Below, one piece after another: positions 1 through 6,256 of a stretch of DNA of 10,152 bases. The stretch lies in contig CAKQHU010000037.1 of assembly GCA_934234275.1 (NCBI GenBank), positions 1 through 10,152 on the forward strand, read 5' to 3'. The stretch comes from an uncultured Phascolarctobacterium sp. (GTDB lineage: Bacteria; Bacillota; Negativicutes; Acidaminococcales; Acidaminococcaceae). The notes under the pieces were generated by a model, which made no database searches, was not told the DNA's origin, and saw nothing but the letters and a program-made list of their open reading frames with translations. How positions within the stretch are numbered: the first letter of the stretch is position 1; the number at the start of each line of letters is the position of its first letter. The position numbers were made by a program, and so were the translations under genes.

Positions 1-9
1 AAGTGCCAT
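1..9 (-). CDS. 5' end of an unidentified gene (partial, runs off left edge)
   Basis: Only the first codons are visible. On the minus strand two ATG codons in a row (10-12 and 7-9) are followed by codons for Ala and Leu. An AAGGAGG ribosome site at 17-23 lies 4 bases before the first ATG and 7 bases before the second, so the second (position 9) is the better start. A strong promoter lies just upstream at 58-86. The product cannot be identified from three residues. The call rests entirely on the ribosome site, the start codon and the promoter being in the right order and spacing. Confidence 0.6.
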
Positions 10-16
10 CATGTTA

Positions 17-23
17 CCTCCTT
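17..23 (-). promoter_or_regulatory. Ribosome binding site for the left-edge gene
   Basis: The minus strand reads AAGGAGG here, a full match to the anti-Shine-Dalgarno core. It favours the ATG at 7-9 (7-base spacing) over the ATG at 10-12 (4-base spacing). Confidence 0.7.
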
Positions 24-57
24 CATCGAGCGCATAGCTCTCCCGCGATACTTGTAT

Positions 58-86
58 ATTGTAACATCTCATGCACAGCCTGTCAA
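58..86 (-). promoter_or_regulatory. Strong sigma-70/sigma-A type promoter
   Basis: On the minus strand a perfect -35 TTGACA (81-86) is followed by a 17-base spacer and a -10 TACAAT (58-63, one mismatch to TATAAT). An A/T-tract-rich stretch directly upstream (about 87-118) could act as an UP element. Transcription should begin near position 51, giving a leader of roughly 40 bases that includes the AAGGAGG site at 17-23. A short GAGC/GCTC hairpin is possible in the leader (28-40), but it is too weak to call a regulator. This promoter drives the gene leaving the left edge, not any gene wholly inside the window. Confidence 0.8.
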
Positions 87-193
87 CACTTTTTAGCAAC
101 TTTTTTAAAAAAATTAGTAGCGCTTTCTGCCGTGTTAATGCGCTTCTTTCTTTACACGTAGCCAAGTGTTTCATTGACTGTTTCTTCATACAT

Positions 194-216
194 AAAGTAC
201 ACCCAAGGAGTACTTT
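194..216. repeat. 7-bp perfect inverted repeat with 9-base spacer
   Basis: The arms AAAGTAC (194-200) and GTACTTT (210-216) are exact reverse complements around a 9-base spacer. On the plus strand the right arm continues into a run of five T, so it resembles a weak terminator for plus-strand transcripts. No plus-strand gene feeds it. It could equally be a protein-binding operator, being about 110 bases upstream of the -35 of the left-edge promoter. The function is unknown. Confidence 0.35.
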
Positions 217-247
217 TTCAACAGAGCTTTCACCTTAAATATCGCAT

Positions 248-279
248 AAAAAAAGAGCTGCCAACACTTCTGACAGCTC
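248..279 (-). terminator. Rho-independent terminator after the repeat-protein gene
   Basis: Read on the minus strand, GAGCTG (274-279) pairs with CAGCTC (255-260). The stem is extended inward by a U-G wobble, a C-G and an A-U pair, and is followed by seven U (248-254). It starts 9 bases after the stop codon of the small repeat-protein gene and should end that transcript. Confidence 0.88.
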
Positions 280-288
280 ATATGTATA

Positions 289-621
289 TTATTTTGCCAC
301 GCCCGGGAAGGAAGAAACGTATTTGATTTTTATATCCGGAAAACTATCAACAAACTGAACTCTGAAATCTTCACCGTACTCTACAAATTGCCACTCGCCT
401 ATATTATTGGGAAAGCTTTGGACAACCTTTACTTTTAAATCAGGGAAGCTGTCGACAACCTTTACCTTAATATCAGGAAAGCTGTCAACAATTTTTACTT
501 TACCGCACAGCTTGATATTTTTATAGTAGCCTGCGCTGTTGATAGGAGTAGCAGCTCCCGCGATACAGGGAAATGCAGCAACCAGCAGCAGACTTAAGCA
601 AAGAACAGTTTTTTTCAGCAT
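289..621 (-). CDS. Small exported protein of six 11-residue VDSFPD-type repeats (septoil-knot-like)
   Basis: The 110-residue protein opens with an n-region MLKK, a hydrophobic core and an AGAA-like cleavage site near residue 24, so it should be exported. Residues 41-108 form six repeats of pattern K-V-K-hydrophobic-V-D-S-F-P-D-hydrophobic. Repeats 1-3 span 41-73. Repeat 4 (74-86) is longer and degenerate, with a GEW motif. Repeats 5 and 6 span 87-108 and end in SFPG. The alternating hydrophobic residues suggest one short beta strand plus a turn per repeat. From memory, the layout (three repeats, a Gly-x-Trp insertion, further repeats) matches the DUF6150/'7(1) septoil knot' domain proteins, though the turn motif there differs; this was not checked by search. 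The function is unknown. A purine-rich stretch (AGGGGGAAGAGGA) precedes the ATG. The gene starts 29 bases after the nitroreductase stop, so the two are probably co-transcribed, and it ends at a strong terminator. Confidence 0.85.
   Translation of the reverse strand: MLKKTVLCLSLLLVAAFPCIAGAATPINSAGYYKNIKLCGKVKIVDSFPDIKVKVVDSFPDLKVKVVQSFPNNIGEWQFVEYGEDFRVQFVDSFPDIKIKYVSSFPGVAK
298..501 (-). repeat. Six tandem 33-base coding repeats
   Basis: The repeat units lie at 469-501, 436-468, 403-435, 364-402 (39 bases), 331-363 and 298-330, all in frame within the small exported protein. Units 1 and 2 differ at about 7 of 33 bases, and five of those changes are silent or swap Ile for Val. The repeat is therefore old and kept by selection on the protein, not a recent slippage product. 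Confidence 0.85.
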
Positions 622-650
622 TCCTCTTCCCCCTTTCGTTAAGGACGCTT

Positions 651-1172
651 TTATTTTACGTAAAATACACGGTTCGCTTTACGCGGAGCAGCCTGTGGAA
701 CAGGTCCGTCAGTATAACCGAGGATGCAGTGGCCTACGCCCTCATACTCTCCCTCAACGCCCCATTCCTTCAGTAGCTGTTTGCCTTCTTCGGAAGCAAA
801 CTCTTCCTTAGCGCGATTAATCCAGCAGCTGCCAAGTCCAACAGCATGAGCTGCCTGCATCAGGTTGCCCATGATAAGGCTTGCGTCATAAATAGCATTT
901 TTGTTGCTCTTCGGCGCCAGTACAATCAAAACAACAGGCGCACCATAAAACGTATCACTCTTCGTACCCATGATAGCACGGTTCATCTGCGACAGCTTGT
1001 CTCGCACCTCTTTATTCGTAACCGCAACAATAATTGAATCCTGCTCACCATGACCGCTGGCAGCATAAAGCCCGGCATCGATAACCTGGTCAATCAGCTC
1101 CTGCGGTACCATATCTGCCTTATATTTGCGCACGCTTCTGCGTTCCTTTAATGCCTGTAATTCTGCATTCAT
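651..1172 (-). CDS. Nitroreductase-family FMN-dependent oxidoreductase
   Basis: The 173-residue protein has the usual compact length of the small nitroreductase subfamily. These are typically homodimeric FMN enzymes that reduce nitro groups, quinones or related electron acceptors with NAD(P)H; the natural substrate cannot be told. Visible marks are the N-terminal RRSVRKY flavin-phosphate motif (residues 11-17), the A-A-S-G segment (37-40), the helix D-A-S-L-I-M-G-N-L-M-Q-A-A followed by G-L-G-S-C-W-I (about 96-118), and the C-terminal G-Y-T-D-G block (152-156) ending in a basic tail. An AAGGAG ribosome site (1183-1188) lies 10 bases before the ATG. It follows the DUF1343 gene after 126 bases with no obvious terminator, and is followed 29 bases later by the small repeat-protein gene. 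Family assignment is firm; substrate and pathway are not. Confidence 0.9.
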   Translation of the reverse strand: MNAELQALKERRSVRKYKADMVPQELIDQVIDAGLYAASGHGEQDSIIVAVTNKEVRDKLSQMNRAIMGTKSDTFYGAPVVLIVLAPKSNKNAIYDASLIMGNLMQAAHAVGLGSCWINRAKEEFASEEGKQLLKEWGVEGEYEGVGHCILGYTDGPVPQAAPRKANRVFYVK

Positions 1173-1298
1173 TATATGTCAGCTCCTTATCGTTAATAAA
1201 ATAAAATTTTAGGCTGTTACGCTATATTAATTTATTCTTGCCTACGGCGTTATTATCCTGCCAGAAAATGCAACAAAAATGTTAATTTCTCTGCAGCT
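1173..1298. other. AT-rich intergenic gap between DUF1343 and nitroreductase genes
   Basis: This 126-base AT-rich spacer has no open frame worth calling and no hairpin with a U-run. On the minus strand there is a GATAAT hexamer that could be a -10, but no acceptable -35 at the right spacing. Whether the nitroreductase has its own promoter is therefore open. Confidence 0.5.
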
Positions 1299-2516
1299 TT
1301 ACTTGTACAGCAGATAAGGCTTTACCTGCTGCTCAAAGGCCGCGCACTCCTGATGCCAACGCGCAAAAGCTGTTTTTGGCGCTTCACCTTCACGCAAGCT
1401 GCTTTCTCCAAGCGCAATATCCAGCTTATAGCCTTTGCTGCCATAACCGCGCTCCGGCGTTTTTACCTGCTCCGGATATAATTCTTTAAATGTAGTAAAC
1501 AAAATATAATCCAGCTCAGGCAGATTAACCTTACGTAAATCCGTAAGATAAATTTCTACGCCCTGCACCAGCTCACCGCTGTAGGTGCCGTAACGCGGTG
1601 TAAAGCGCGCTGCTCTAAAAGCTACGCCTGCAAGCTGCTTTTCATCTAAGGCTGCCTTTACGGCATCCGCATCAGCAAAAGGTGCTCCCAGAAAATAAAA
1701 CGGTTTGGCTGTCCCGACGCCAACGGAAAGATTACTGTCACCGCTTACACCGGTAACGCCATACATGAACGCTGTTGCCGCCGTAGGAATCAGCGGCGAT
1801 GTCTGCACCCATGGCAGGCCTGTATCCTGCCACAGCTCTCTGCGCGACCATCCCTTCATAGGCACCACCGCCAGCTCACAGCCGATATGCTGCGTAGCGT
1901 TGATATAGCTTGCAAATTCACCGATAGTCAGGCCATGACGCAACGGCAACTCGTAAAGCCCGATAAAAGTTTTATATTCCGGCTTAAGAACCGGTCCCTG
2001 CACAGCACCGCCTAAAGGATTGGGGCGGTCCAAAACAACAACCTGCTTTTTCGCTTTGGCGCATTCTTCCATTATATAAGCAAGCGAAGAAAAATATGTA
2101 TAGTGACGAATGCCGACGTCCTGGATATCAACCACCATGGTGTCAATCTCATCCAGCATTTTTGCCGTAGGCCTGCGATTTTCTCCATAAAGGCTGTGTA
2201 CAGGTATATCCTTATAGGTGTGACTCTCAAAGGTTTCGCCTGCCGCCACAGCGCCGAACAATCCATGCTCAGGCACAAACAGTGCTGTCAGATTATAGCT
2301 CTTCTGCAGCAGCTTTGTGCTGCTGCGAAGCTTGCTGTCCACGCCGGACTGATTAGTAAACAGTCCCAGCCTTTTCCCTGCAAGCAGCTGCTTAGCAAAA
2401 GGCTCATCAATGCGTTCAATACCTAATACAACCCTTTTTTCCCCAGCTGCCGCAAAGCCTGTTGCCGCAAACAGTACTATCAATAAACTGCATAATATGC
2501 ATAACAACTTTTTCAT
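1299..2516 (-). CDS. Secreted DUF1343 (NamZ-like, GH171) protein, probable exo-acting muramidase family member
   Basis: The 405-residue protein starts with a clear signal peptide (residues 1-24, MKKLL then a hydrophobic core ending in A-A-A). DUF1343 includes NamZ of Bacillus subtilis, an exo-beta-N-acetylmuramidase that removes terminal MurNAc from peptidoglycan fragments (family GH171). Family marks seen are T-N-Q-S-G (54-58), V-P-E-H-G-L-F-G (81-88) with the likely catalytic Glu83, V-D-I-Q-D-V-G-x-R-x-Y-T-Y (129-141), D-R-P-N-P-L-G-G (163-170), the P-L-R-H-G-L-T-I-G-E block (191-200) and S-P-x-I-P-T (240-245). Where NamZ-type proteins carry S-E-G-R-G-T, this one has S-V-G-V-G-T (264-269), so substrate or activity may differ. 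The open frame extends 37 codons upstream, but that part lacks signal-peptide logic; the ATG at 2516 has GGGAGGAG just before it and is chosen. It has its own putative promoter. Confidence 0.88.
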   Translation of the reverse strand: MKKLLCILCSLLIVLFAATGFAAAGEKRVVLGIERIDEPFAKQLLAGKRLGLFTNQSGVDSKLRSSTKLLQKSYNLTALFVPEHGLFGAVAAGETFESHTYKDIPVHSLYGENRRPTAKMLDEIDTMVVDIQDVGIRHYTYFSSLAYIMEECAKAKKQVVVLDRPNPLGGAVQGPVLKPEYKTFIGLYELPLRHGLTIGEFASYINATQHIGCELAVVPMKGWSRRELWQDTGLPWVQTSPLIPTAATAFMYGVTGVSGDSNLSVGVGTAKPFYFLGAPFADADAVKAALDEKQLAGVAFRAARFTPRYGTYSGELVQGVEIYLTDLRKVNLPELDYILFTTFKELYPEQVKTPERGYGSKGYKLDIALGESSLREGEAPKTAFARWHQECAAFEQQVKPYLLYK

Positions 2517-2520
2517 TAAA

Positions 2521-2528
2521 CTCCTCCC
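2521..2528 (-). promoter_or_regulatory. Ribosome binding site deciding the DUF1343 start
   Basis: The minus strand reads GGGAGGAG, with the GGAGG core 6 bases before the ATG at 2514-2516. It fixes the start at the signal peptide and argues against the in-frame upstream start at 2627. Confidence 0.8.
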
Positions 2529-2547
2529 TAAAAATAATTCTAAATAT

Positions 2548-2556
2548 ATTTTAGCA
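2548..2556 (-). promoter_or_regulatory. Putative extended -10 promoter for the DUF1343 gene
   Basis: On the minus strand TGC-TAAAAT forms an extended -10 element about 32 bases before the start codon. No good -35 hexamer lies 16-18 bases upstream, which extended -10 promoters tolerate. Its place between the upstream terminator (2604-2644) and the ribosome site (2521-2528) supports it. Confidence 0.5.
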
Positions 2557-2603
2557 CATTTGCCGTTTCCGTGACGGTAAAGTAAGCTGTACTTTCTAAA
2601 CAG

Positions 2604-2644
2604 AAAAAACAGACAGACCTGTCGCATAAGTTCTGCCTGTTTTT
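2604..2644 (-). terminator. Rho-independent terminator closing the envelope operon
   Basis: On the minus strand the 13-base arm at 2632-2644 (AAAAACAGGCAGA) pairs with 2605-2617 (TCTGTCTGTTTTT), with one G-U wobble. The 3' side carries a run of six U. It lies 26 bases after the stop of the Spx/ArsC-like gene and should end the long transcript coming from the right. Confidence 0.85.
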
Positions 2645-2669
2645 CCTAAGTTATTTTTTAATTAATATA

Positions 2670-3017
2670 TCAGAGCTTTTCGTCATATTCAGCCTGCTTA
2701 AAGCCAACCAGCACGCCGCCGTCATAAATTACCAGCGGACGTTTGACAAGCATACCATCGCTTGCAAGCAGCTCCAGCTGCTCGTCCTCGCTCATTATCG
2801 GTAGCTTATCCTTCAGTCCCATCTGCTTATACAAAATGCCGCTTGTATTGAAGAAGCGTTTCAGCGGCAAGCCGCTGGCTGCATACCAGGTACGCAGCTC
2901 GTCAGCTGTCGGATTATCGGTTTTGATATCACGCACAGTAAAGCTCAGGCCTTTAGCCTGCAGATACTGCTCTGCCTTTTTGCAGGTAGAACATTTAGGG
3001 TAACAGATAAATAACAT
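2670..3017 (-). CDS. Spx/ArsC-family thioredoxin-fold protein
   Basis: The 115-residue protein matches the usual length of the ArsC/Spx/MgsR/YffB family. It has a CxxC redox pair, Cys9-Ser-Thr-Cys12, at the end of the first beta strand. It also has the family's L-K-R-F-F-N-T-S-G segment (52-60), G-L-K-D-K-L (67-72) and the R-P motif (93-94) in V-K-R-P-L-V, followed by a glycine turn and G-F (105-106). Family members act as thiol-disulfide reductases or, for Spx, as RNA-polymerase-binding stress regulators. This sequence does not settle which, and it is not a clear arsenate reductase since no ars genes are nearby. The stop codon TAA of the upstream protease gene overlaps the AAGGAGG ribosome site, and the ATG is 12 bases after that stop, so translation is probably coupled. 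It is the last gene before the terminator. Confidence 0.9.
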   Translation of the reverse strand: MLFICYPKCSTCKKAEQYLQAKGLSFTVRDIKTDNPTADELRTWYAASGLPLKRFFNTSGILYKQMGLKDKLPIMSEDEQLELLASDGMLVKRPLVIYDGGVLVGFKQAEYDEKL

Positions 3018-3029
3018 TTTCGTACCTCC

Positions 3030-4184
3030 TTACTGCAGCTGCTGCAGCAGATAGTCCTCCGCTGCCTTCAGCTGAACATCAACAGTAGCATCCTCCGGCA
3101 GCTCTACCTTCACATCAGGCTCAATACCTACATTATGAATAGAAACGCCGGACGGTGTATAATATTTGGCTACCGTAATTTTCACTGCCGTATTGCTATC
3201 CAAGCGGTATACTGACTGCACACTGCCCTTACCGAAGGTTTTGGTACCGAAAAGCTTACCGCTTTTAGTATCCTTAATCGCACCGGCAACAATTTCCGCA
3301 GCACTGGCACTGCCATGGTCAACAAGCACAGCCAAAGGATATTTTACCTTCTCCAGACTGGATGTTTCTTCATACTTGTTGCCATTTTTATCTACAACAG
3401 AAACAATCGGTCCCTTGGGCACCAGCATACCGGCAACGGCAACGCCTGCGTCAAAAACACCGCCGGGATTGCCGCGCAGATCAAGCACCAGGGCCTGCAT
3501 GCCCTGCTTTTCCAGCTCTGCAAATTTTTTGGCAAAGTCATCGCCGGTATTTTCATTGAATACGGCTATTCTGATATAACCGATTTTGGTATCAGGCAAA
3601 AGCTGACCGCCGACAGACGGATTTTTGATTTCGGCACGCTCAACACTTACAGTGCGCAGCTTGCCATCCTTGCCCTTGAGCTCCAGCTTGACGACGGTGC
3701 CATGCTTACCGCGGATTTTGTTGGCTACCTGCTCCATGTTCATATCACGCGTCGGCTTACCGTCAATCGCAGTAATAATATCGCCGCTCTTAATACCTGC
3801 CTTCGCGCCGGGATTATCCTCCAAAGCAGAAATAACTACATAGTCATTGCCACGTTTGCCAAAAACAATACCGATACCGCCAAAGCTGCCCCCTGTCATT
3901 TCACTCAGCTGCTGAAAATCCTTACTGTTAAGATAGACTGTGTAAGGATCGCCTGCAGCTTCTACCATACCTTTTATTGCGCCGTCAAACAGCTGGTGAT
4001 TATCTACCTCGCCATTATAGTTACGCTTTAAAAGATTCATAGTGCGCAAAAAACGCACCGATTCAGAGGCACTGCCTGTCAACCTGTTTAACAGCACAGC
4101 TTCTGTTCCCACTACCGCTGCGGTAGTCAGCAACGCTGTAAGCAGGCAGCAGGCTGCAAGCTGCCATCTTCTTTTTCTAAACAC
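3030..4184 (-). CDS. Membrane-anchored C-terminal processing protease, PDZ + peptidase S41
   Basis: The 384-residue protein has a basic N-terminus and a single membrane segment (about 8-30), so the rest lies outside the cytoplasm. The order is a short helical region (40-95), a PDZ domain (about 100-182, with the G-G-S-F-G-G-I-G-I start and G-D-I-I-T-A-I-D-G core) and the S41 protease domain (about 195-360). The catalytic Ser294 sits in G-S-A-S-A-A-E and the Lys partner Lys319 in T-F-G-K-G-S-V-Q; their 25-residue spacing equals that of Prc and CtpB. L-R-G-N-P-G-G (236-242) is the conserved oxyanion-side loop. Such proteases cut the C-termini of envelope proteins. The start codon is GTG, with GGAGG 8 bases upstream. 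It lies 24 bases after the M23 gene, suggesting a role in processing or turnover of wall enzymes, possibly including that hydrolase (inference). Confidence 0.95.
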   Translation of the reverse strand: MFRKRRWQLAACCLLTALLTTAAVVGTEAVLLNRLTGSASESVRFLRTMNLLKRNYNGEVDNHQLFDGAIKGMVEAAGDPYTVYLNSKDFQQLSEMTGGSFGGIGIVFGKRGNDYVVISALEDNPGAKAGIKSGDIITAIDGKPTRDMNMEQVANKIRGKHGTVVKLELKGKDGKLRTVSVERAEIKNPSVGGQLLPDTKIGYIRIAVFNENTGDDFAKKFAELEKQGMQALVLDLRGNPGGVFDAGVAVAGMLVPKGPIVSVVDKNGNKYEETSSLEKVKYPLAVLVDHGSASAAEIVAGAIKDTKSGKLFGTKTFGKGSVQSVYRLDSNTAVKITVAKYYTPSGVSIHNVGIEPDVKVELPEDATVDVQLKAAEDYLLQQLQ

Positions 4185-4208
4185 TTTTCCTGCCTCCGTT
4201 TATATCTG

Positions 4209-5354
4209 TCACGGTAAATAATTTAACGGCTCCGTAAGCTCGCCATGCAGACGCACTTCAAAGTGACAGTGCGGTCCGGTAGAATAACCGGTACTGCCTG
4301 CATAGGCAACTACCGTGCCCTTGCTTACATATTGCCCCTCACCAACATTTAACGCCGAATTATGTGCATAAAGCGTTACCAGACCGCCGCCATGGTCAAT
4401 CATTACGCAGTTGCCGTAGCCTCCAAGCCAGCCGCTGTAAACAATCGTGCCGCTGTCAGCAGCGTGAATCGGCGTTCCCGAATCAACAGCAATATCCATG
4501 CCGCTATGGTACTTGGTTGTACCGAAAATCGGATGCGTTCTCCAACCATAGTAGGAGGTAATCGTACCGTTACAAGGCCACATAAACTGACCTGTACCGC
4601 CTTGTCCTGCAGGAGCACCGCCGCCTGCGTTTTCCATATTACGCAGCATAGAGGCGATGTTTTCCGAAATAGCCAGCAGACGCTCATATTCCTCCTGGCT
4701 GGACTGCTCTTCCTCCTGTGCCTTGTAAAGCATATAGGCACGCTGCTCACGCAGCTTATTTACTTTAGCTTTTTTTGCTTCCAGCTCTGTCTGGGTAGCC
4801 TTGATTTCCTTCATTTCAGCTGCCAGCTGCTCCTTACGGCTGTTGATTTCCGCAGCATCCTGCTTCAGCTTTTCCAACAGCTCCAGGTCGCGGCTGATGA
4901 TTTTTTGCAGCAAATACATGCGCGAGGAAAAATCACTGAAATCCTTGGCACCCAAAAGCACATCCAGATAATTGATCTGACCGTTGATATAAATATCACG
5001 CAACCGCTTGCGGTAAATCAGCATCCGCTCCTGCATTTCCTGTTGCTTTTTCTCCAGCTTAGCCTGGTTATCATTTATTTTTCCCTGCAAAGCATCGCTT
5101 TTTTTCTGCAGATTATTGGCCTGTGCCTGCAGCTCGTTAAGACTGCCCATAACCTCACTAAGCTCCGCGCTGGCGCTTTCAGCCTTCCTGCGCGCCTGCT
5201 CCTTGCGGGTCTGCATCCGCTCCATACGCTGACGAACATCATTCAGCTCGGCACGCTTGTCATCAGCAGTATCGGCAAAGCACATGGCTCCGTAAAGCGG
5301 CAGCACCGCCAGCCATAATGCCAGCAGCAAACCGCCCAGCTTCTTTTTCTCCAT
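4209..5354 (-). CDS. Secreted coiled-coil peptidoglycan hydrolase, M23/LytM (EnvC/CwlO-like FtsEX partner)
   Basis: The 381-residue protein has a signal peptide (about 1-27), then a long charged coiled coil (about 30-240, rich in K, E, Q and L), a Gly-rich linker (243-255) and a C-terminal M23 endopeptidase domain (about 262-375). Zinc ligands His283 and Asp287 (H-S-G-M-D) and His364 (H-C-H) are present, with His331 (L-Y-A-H) and His362 as catalytic histidines, so the enzyme looks active. This architecture is that of the hydrolases or activators controlled by FtsEX: the coiled coil docks to FtsX and the M23 domain cuts peptide cross-links in peptidoglycan. The coding frame opens at a GTG (5357), but the adjacent ATG at 5354 has GGGAGG 8 bases before it and is preferred. 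It begins 14 bases after the ftsX stop, in the same operon. Confidence 0.93.
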   Translation of the reverse strand: MEKKKLGGLLLALWLAVLPLYGAMCFADTADDKRAELNDVRQRMERMQTRKEQARRKAESASAELSEVMGSLNELQAQANNLQKKSDALQGKINDNQAKLEKKQQEMQERMLIYRKRLRDIYINGQINYLDVLLGAKDFSDFSSRMYLLQKIISRDLELLEKLKQDAAEINSRKEQLAAEMKEIKATQTELEAKKAKVNKLREQRAYMLYKAQEEEQSSQEEYERLLAISENIASMLRNMENAGGGAPAGQGGTGQFMWPCNGTITSYYGWRTHPIFGTTKYHSGMDIAVDSGTPIHAADSGTIVYSGWLGGYGNCVMIDHGGGLVTLYAHNSALNVGEGQYVSKGTVVAYAGSTGYSTGPHCHFEVRLHGELTEPLNYLP

Positions 5355-5368
5355 CACTTCTGCCTCCC

Positions 5369-6256
5369 TTAAACGCGCAAGAACTTACGCAAGGAGATAT
5401 AGCTGCCTAAAGCACCGATACCGGTACCTGCCGCCAGCAAAAATATTGTTACATAAAACAATAAGGGAGATGTGGGCAGCAACGGCAGAAAGGCCAGAGT
5501 AGCATGGATTCTTTCCAGCAGGCCGGCATAAAGGCTGTTAATGCAGACAGATGCAATCACGGCGCCGAAAAAGCCTAAGGTCATACCCTCCAGCAAAAAC
5601 GGCCAACGGATAAACCAGTCGGTTGCACCTACATATTTCATAATAACAACTTCCTTACGACGGGCAAAAACCGTCAGACGGATAGTATTGGAAATAATAA
5701 ACAGCGTTGCCATAGCTAAAAATATAACCAGCACAATGCCGCCGAAGCGCAATATTTTGGTCAGAGAAAACAGGTGCTCCACAACCTCCTGACCGAATTT
5801 AGCTGTTTCTACCTTAGGCAGCTGTCCGATAGAAGGCGTGATAACTTTGATGCGCTCGGGACTATCCACCTGCACCTCAAAGGAATTTGGGAAAGGATTG
5901 TCCTTACCCAAGCTGTTGAGCAGCTGCTCCTGATCGCCAAGACGCTCCTTGAAGCGTGCCAGAGCCTGCTGCTTGCTTACCGGCGTTACCTTGACTACGC
6001 CGGGCATCTTCTTCAGCTTCGCCTCTACTGCTTTCAGCTCCTCCGCAGAGGCATTATCCTGCATATAGACCGACACCTGTACCTGACTTTCCAGATACTG
6101 TGCCAAATTGTTGGTGTTGAGAAAAATCAGCAGAAACATTCCCAGCACTAACAGCGAAACCGCAACAGTCGAAATAGAAGCAAAGCTCATAAAGCCGTTA
6201 CGCCTGATAGATTTATAGGTTTCCTTAACAAAATATTCTTTTGTACTAAAGCTCAT
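5369..6256 (-). CDS. ftsX: Cell-division ABC transporter permease FtsX
   Basis: The 295-residue protein has the FtsX layout: a cytoplasmic N-terminus with R-R-N-G-F-M-S-F-A-S-I (18-28), membrane segment 1 (about 23-47), a large extracellular domain (about 50-165) and three further membrane segments (about 168-193, 220-245, 263-288). K-Y-V-G-A-T-D (207-213) is the typical cytoplasmic coupling motif facing FtsE. FtsX carries the ATP signal from FtsE across the membrane to a periplasmic or extracellular wall hydrolase, most likely the M23 protein encoded next. The open frame extends 9 codons upstream to a GTG at 6283. The ATG at 6256 matches the usual family N-terminus (Y-F-x-K-E at 8-12) and has a GCGGGG site about 9 bases before it. 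It overlaps the ftsE stop by 11 bases, so translation is probably coupled. Confidence 0.95.
   Translation of the reverse strand: MSFSTKEYFVKETYKSIRRNGFMSFASISTVAVSLLVLGMFLLIFLNTNNLAQYLESQVQVSVYMQDNASAEELKAVEAKLKKMPGVVKVTPVSKQQALARFKERLGDQEQLLNSLGKDNPFPNSFEVQVDSPERIKVITPSIGQLPKVETAKFGQEVVEHLFSLTKILRFGGIVLVIFLAMATLFIISNTIRLTVFARRKEVVIMKYVGATDWFIRWPFLLEGMTLGFFGAVIASVCINSLYAGLLERIHATLAFLPLLPTSPLLFYVTIFLLAAGTGIGALGSYISLRKFLRV

Noticed and set aside
152..193. 13-residue minus-strand open frame starting at 193, possible leader peptide
   Set aside because: It has no Shine-Dalgarno sequence and lies upstream of the -35 of the strong promoter, so it would not be on that transcript.
298..501. Tandem repeats as a possible CRISPR-like or non-coding array
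   Set aside because: The 33-base units are directly adjacent, in frame, and differ mainly at silent positions, so they are protein repeats with no spacers.
2517..2627. 37-codon N-terminal extension of the DUF1343 frame
   Set aside because: It precedes a perfect signal peptide and ribosome site, overlaps the putative promoter and approaches the upstream terminator, so it is not translated.
3315..4031. 238-codon plus-strand open frame
   Set aside because: It is antisense to the S41 protease gene, which has full catalytic and PDZ motifs; no ribosome site or domain supports it.
4362..5318. 318-codon plus-strand open frame
   Set aside because: It lies wholly antisense to the M23 hydrolase gene, whose domains and active-site residues are intact; the product has no recognisable features.
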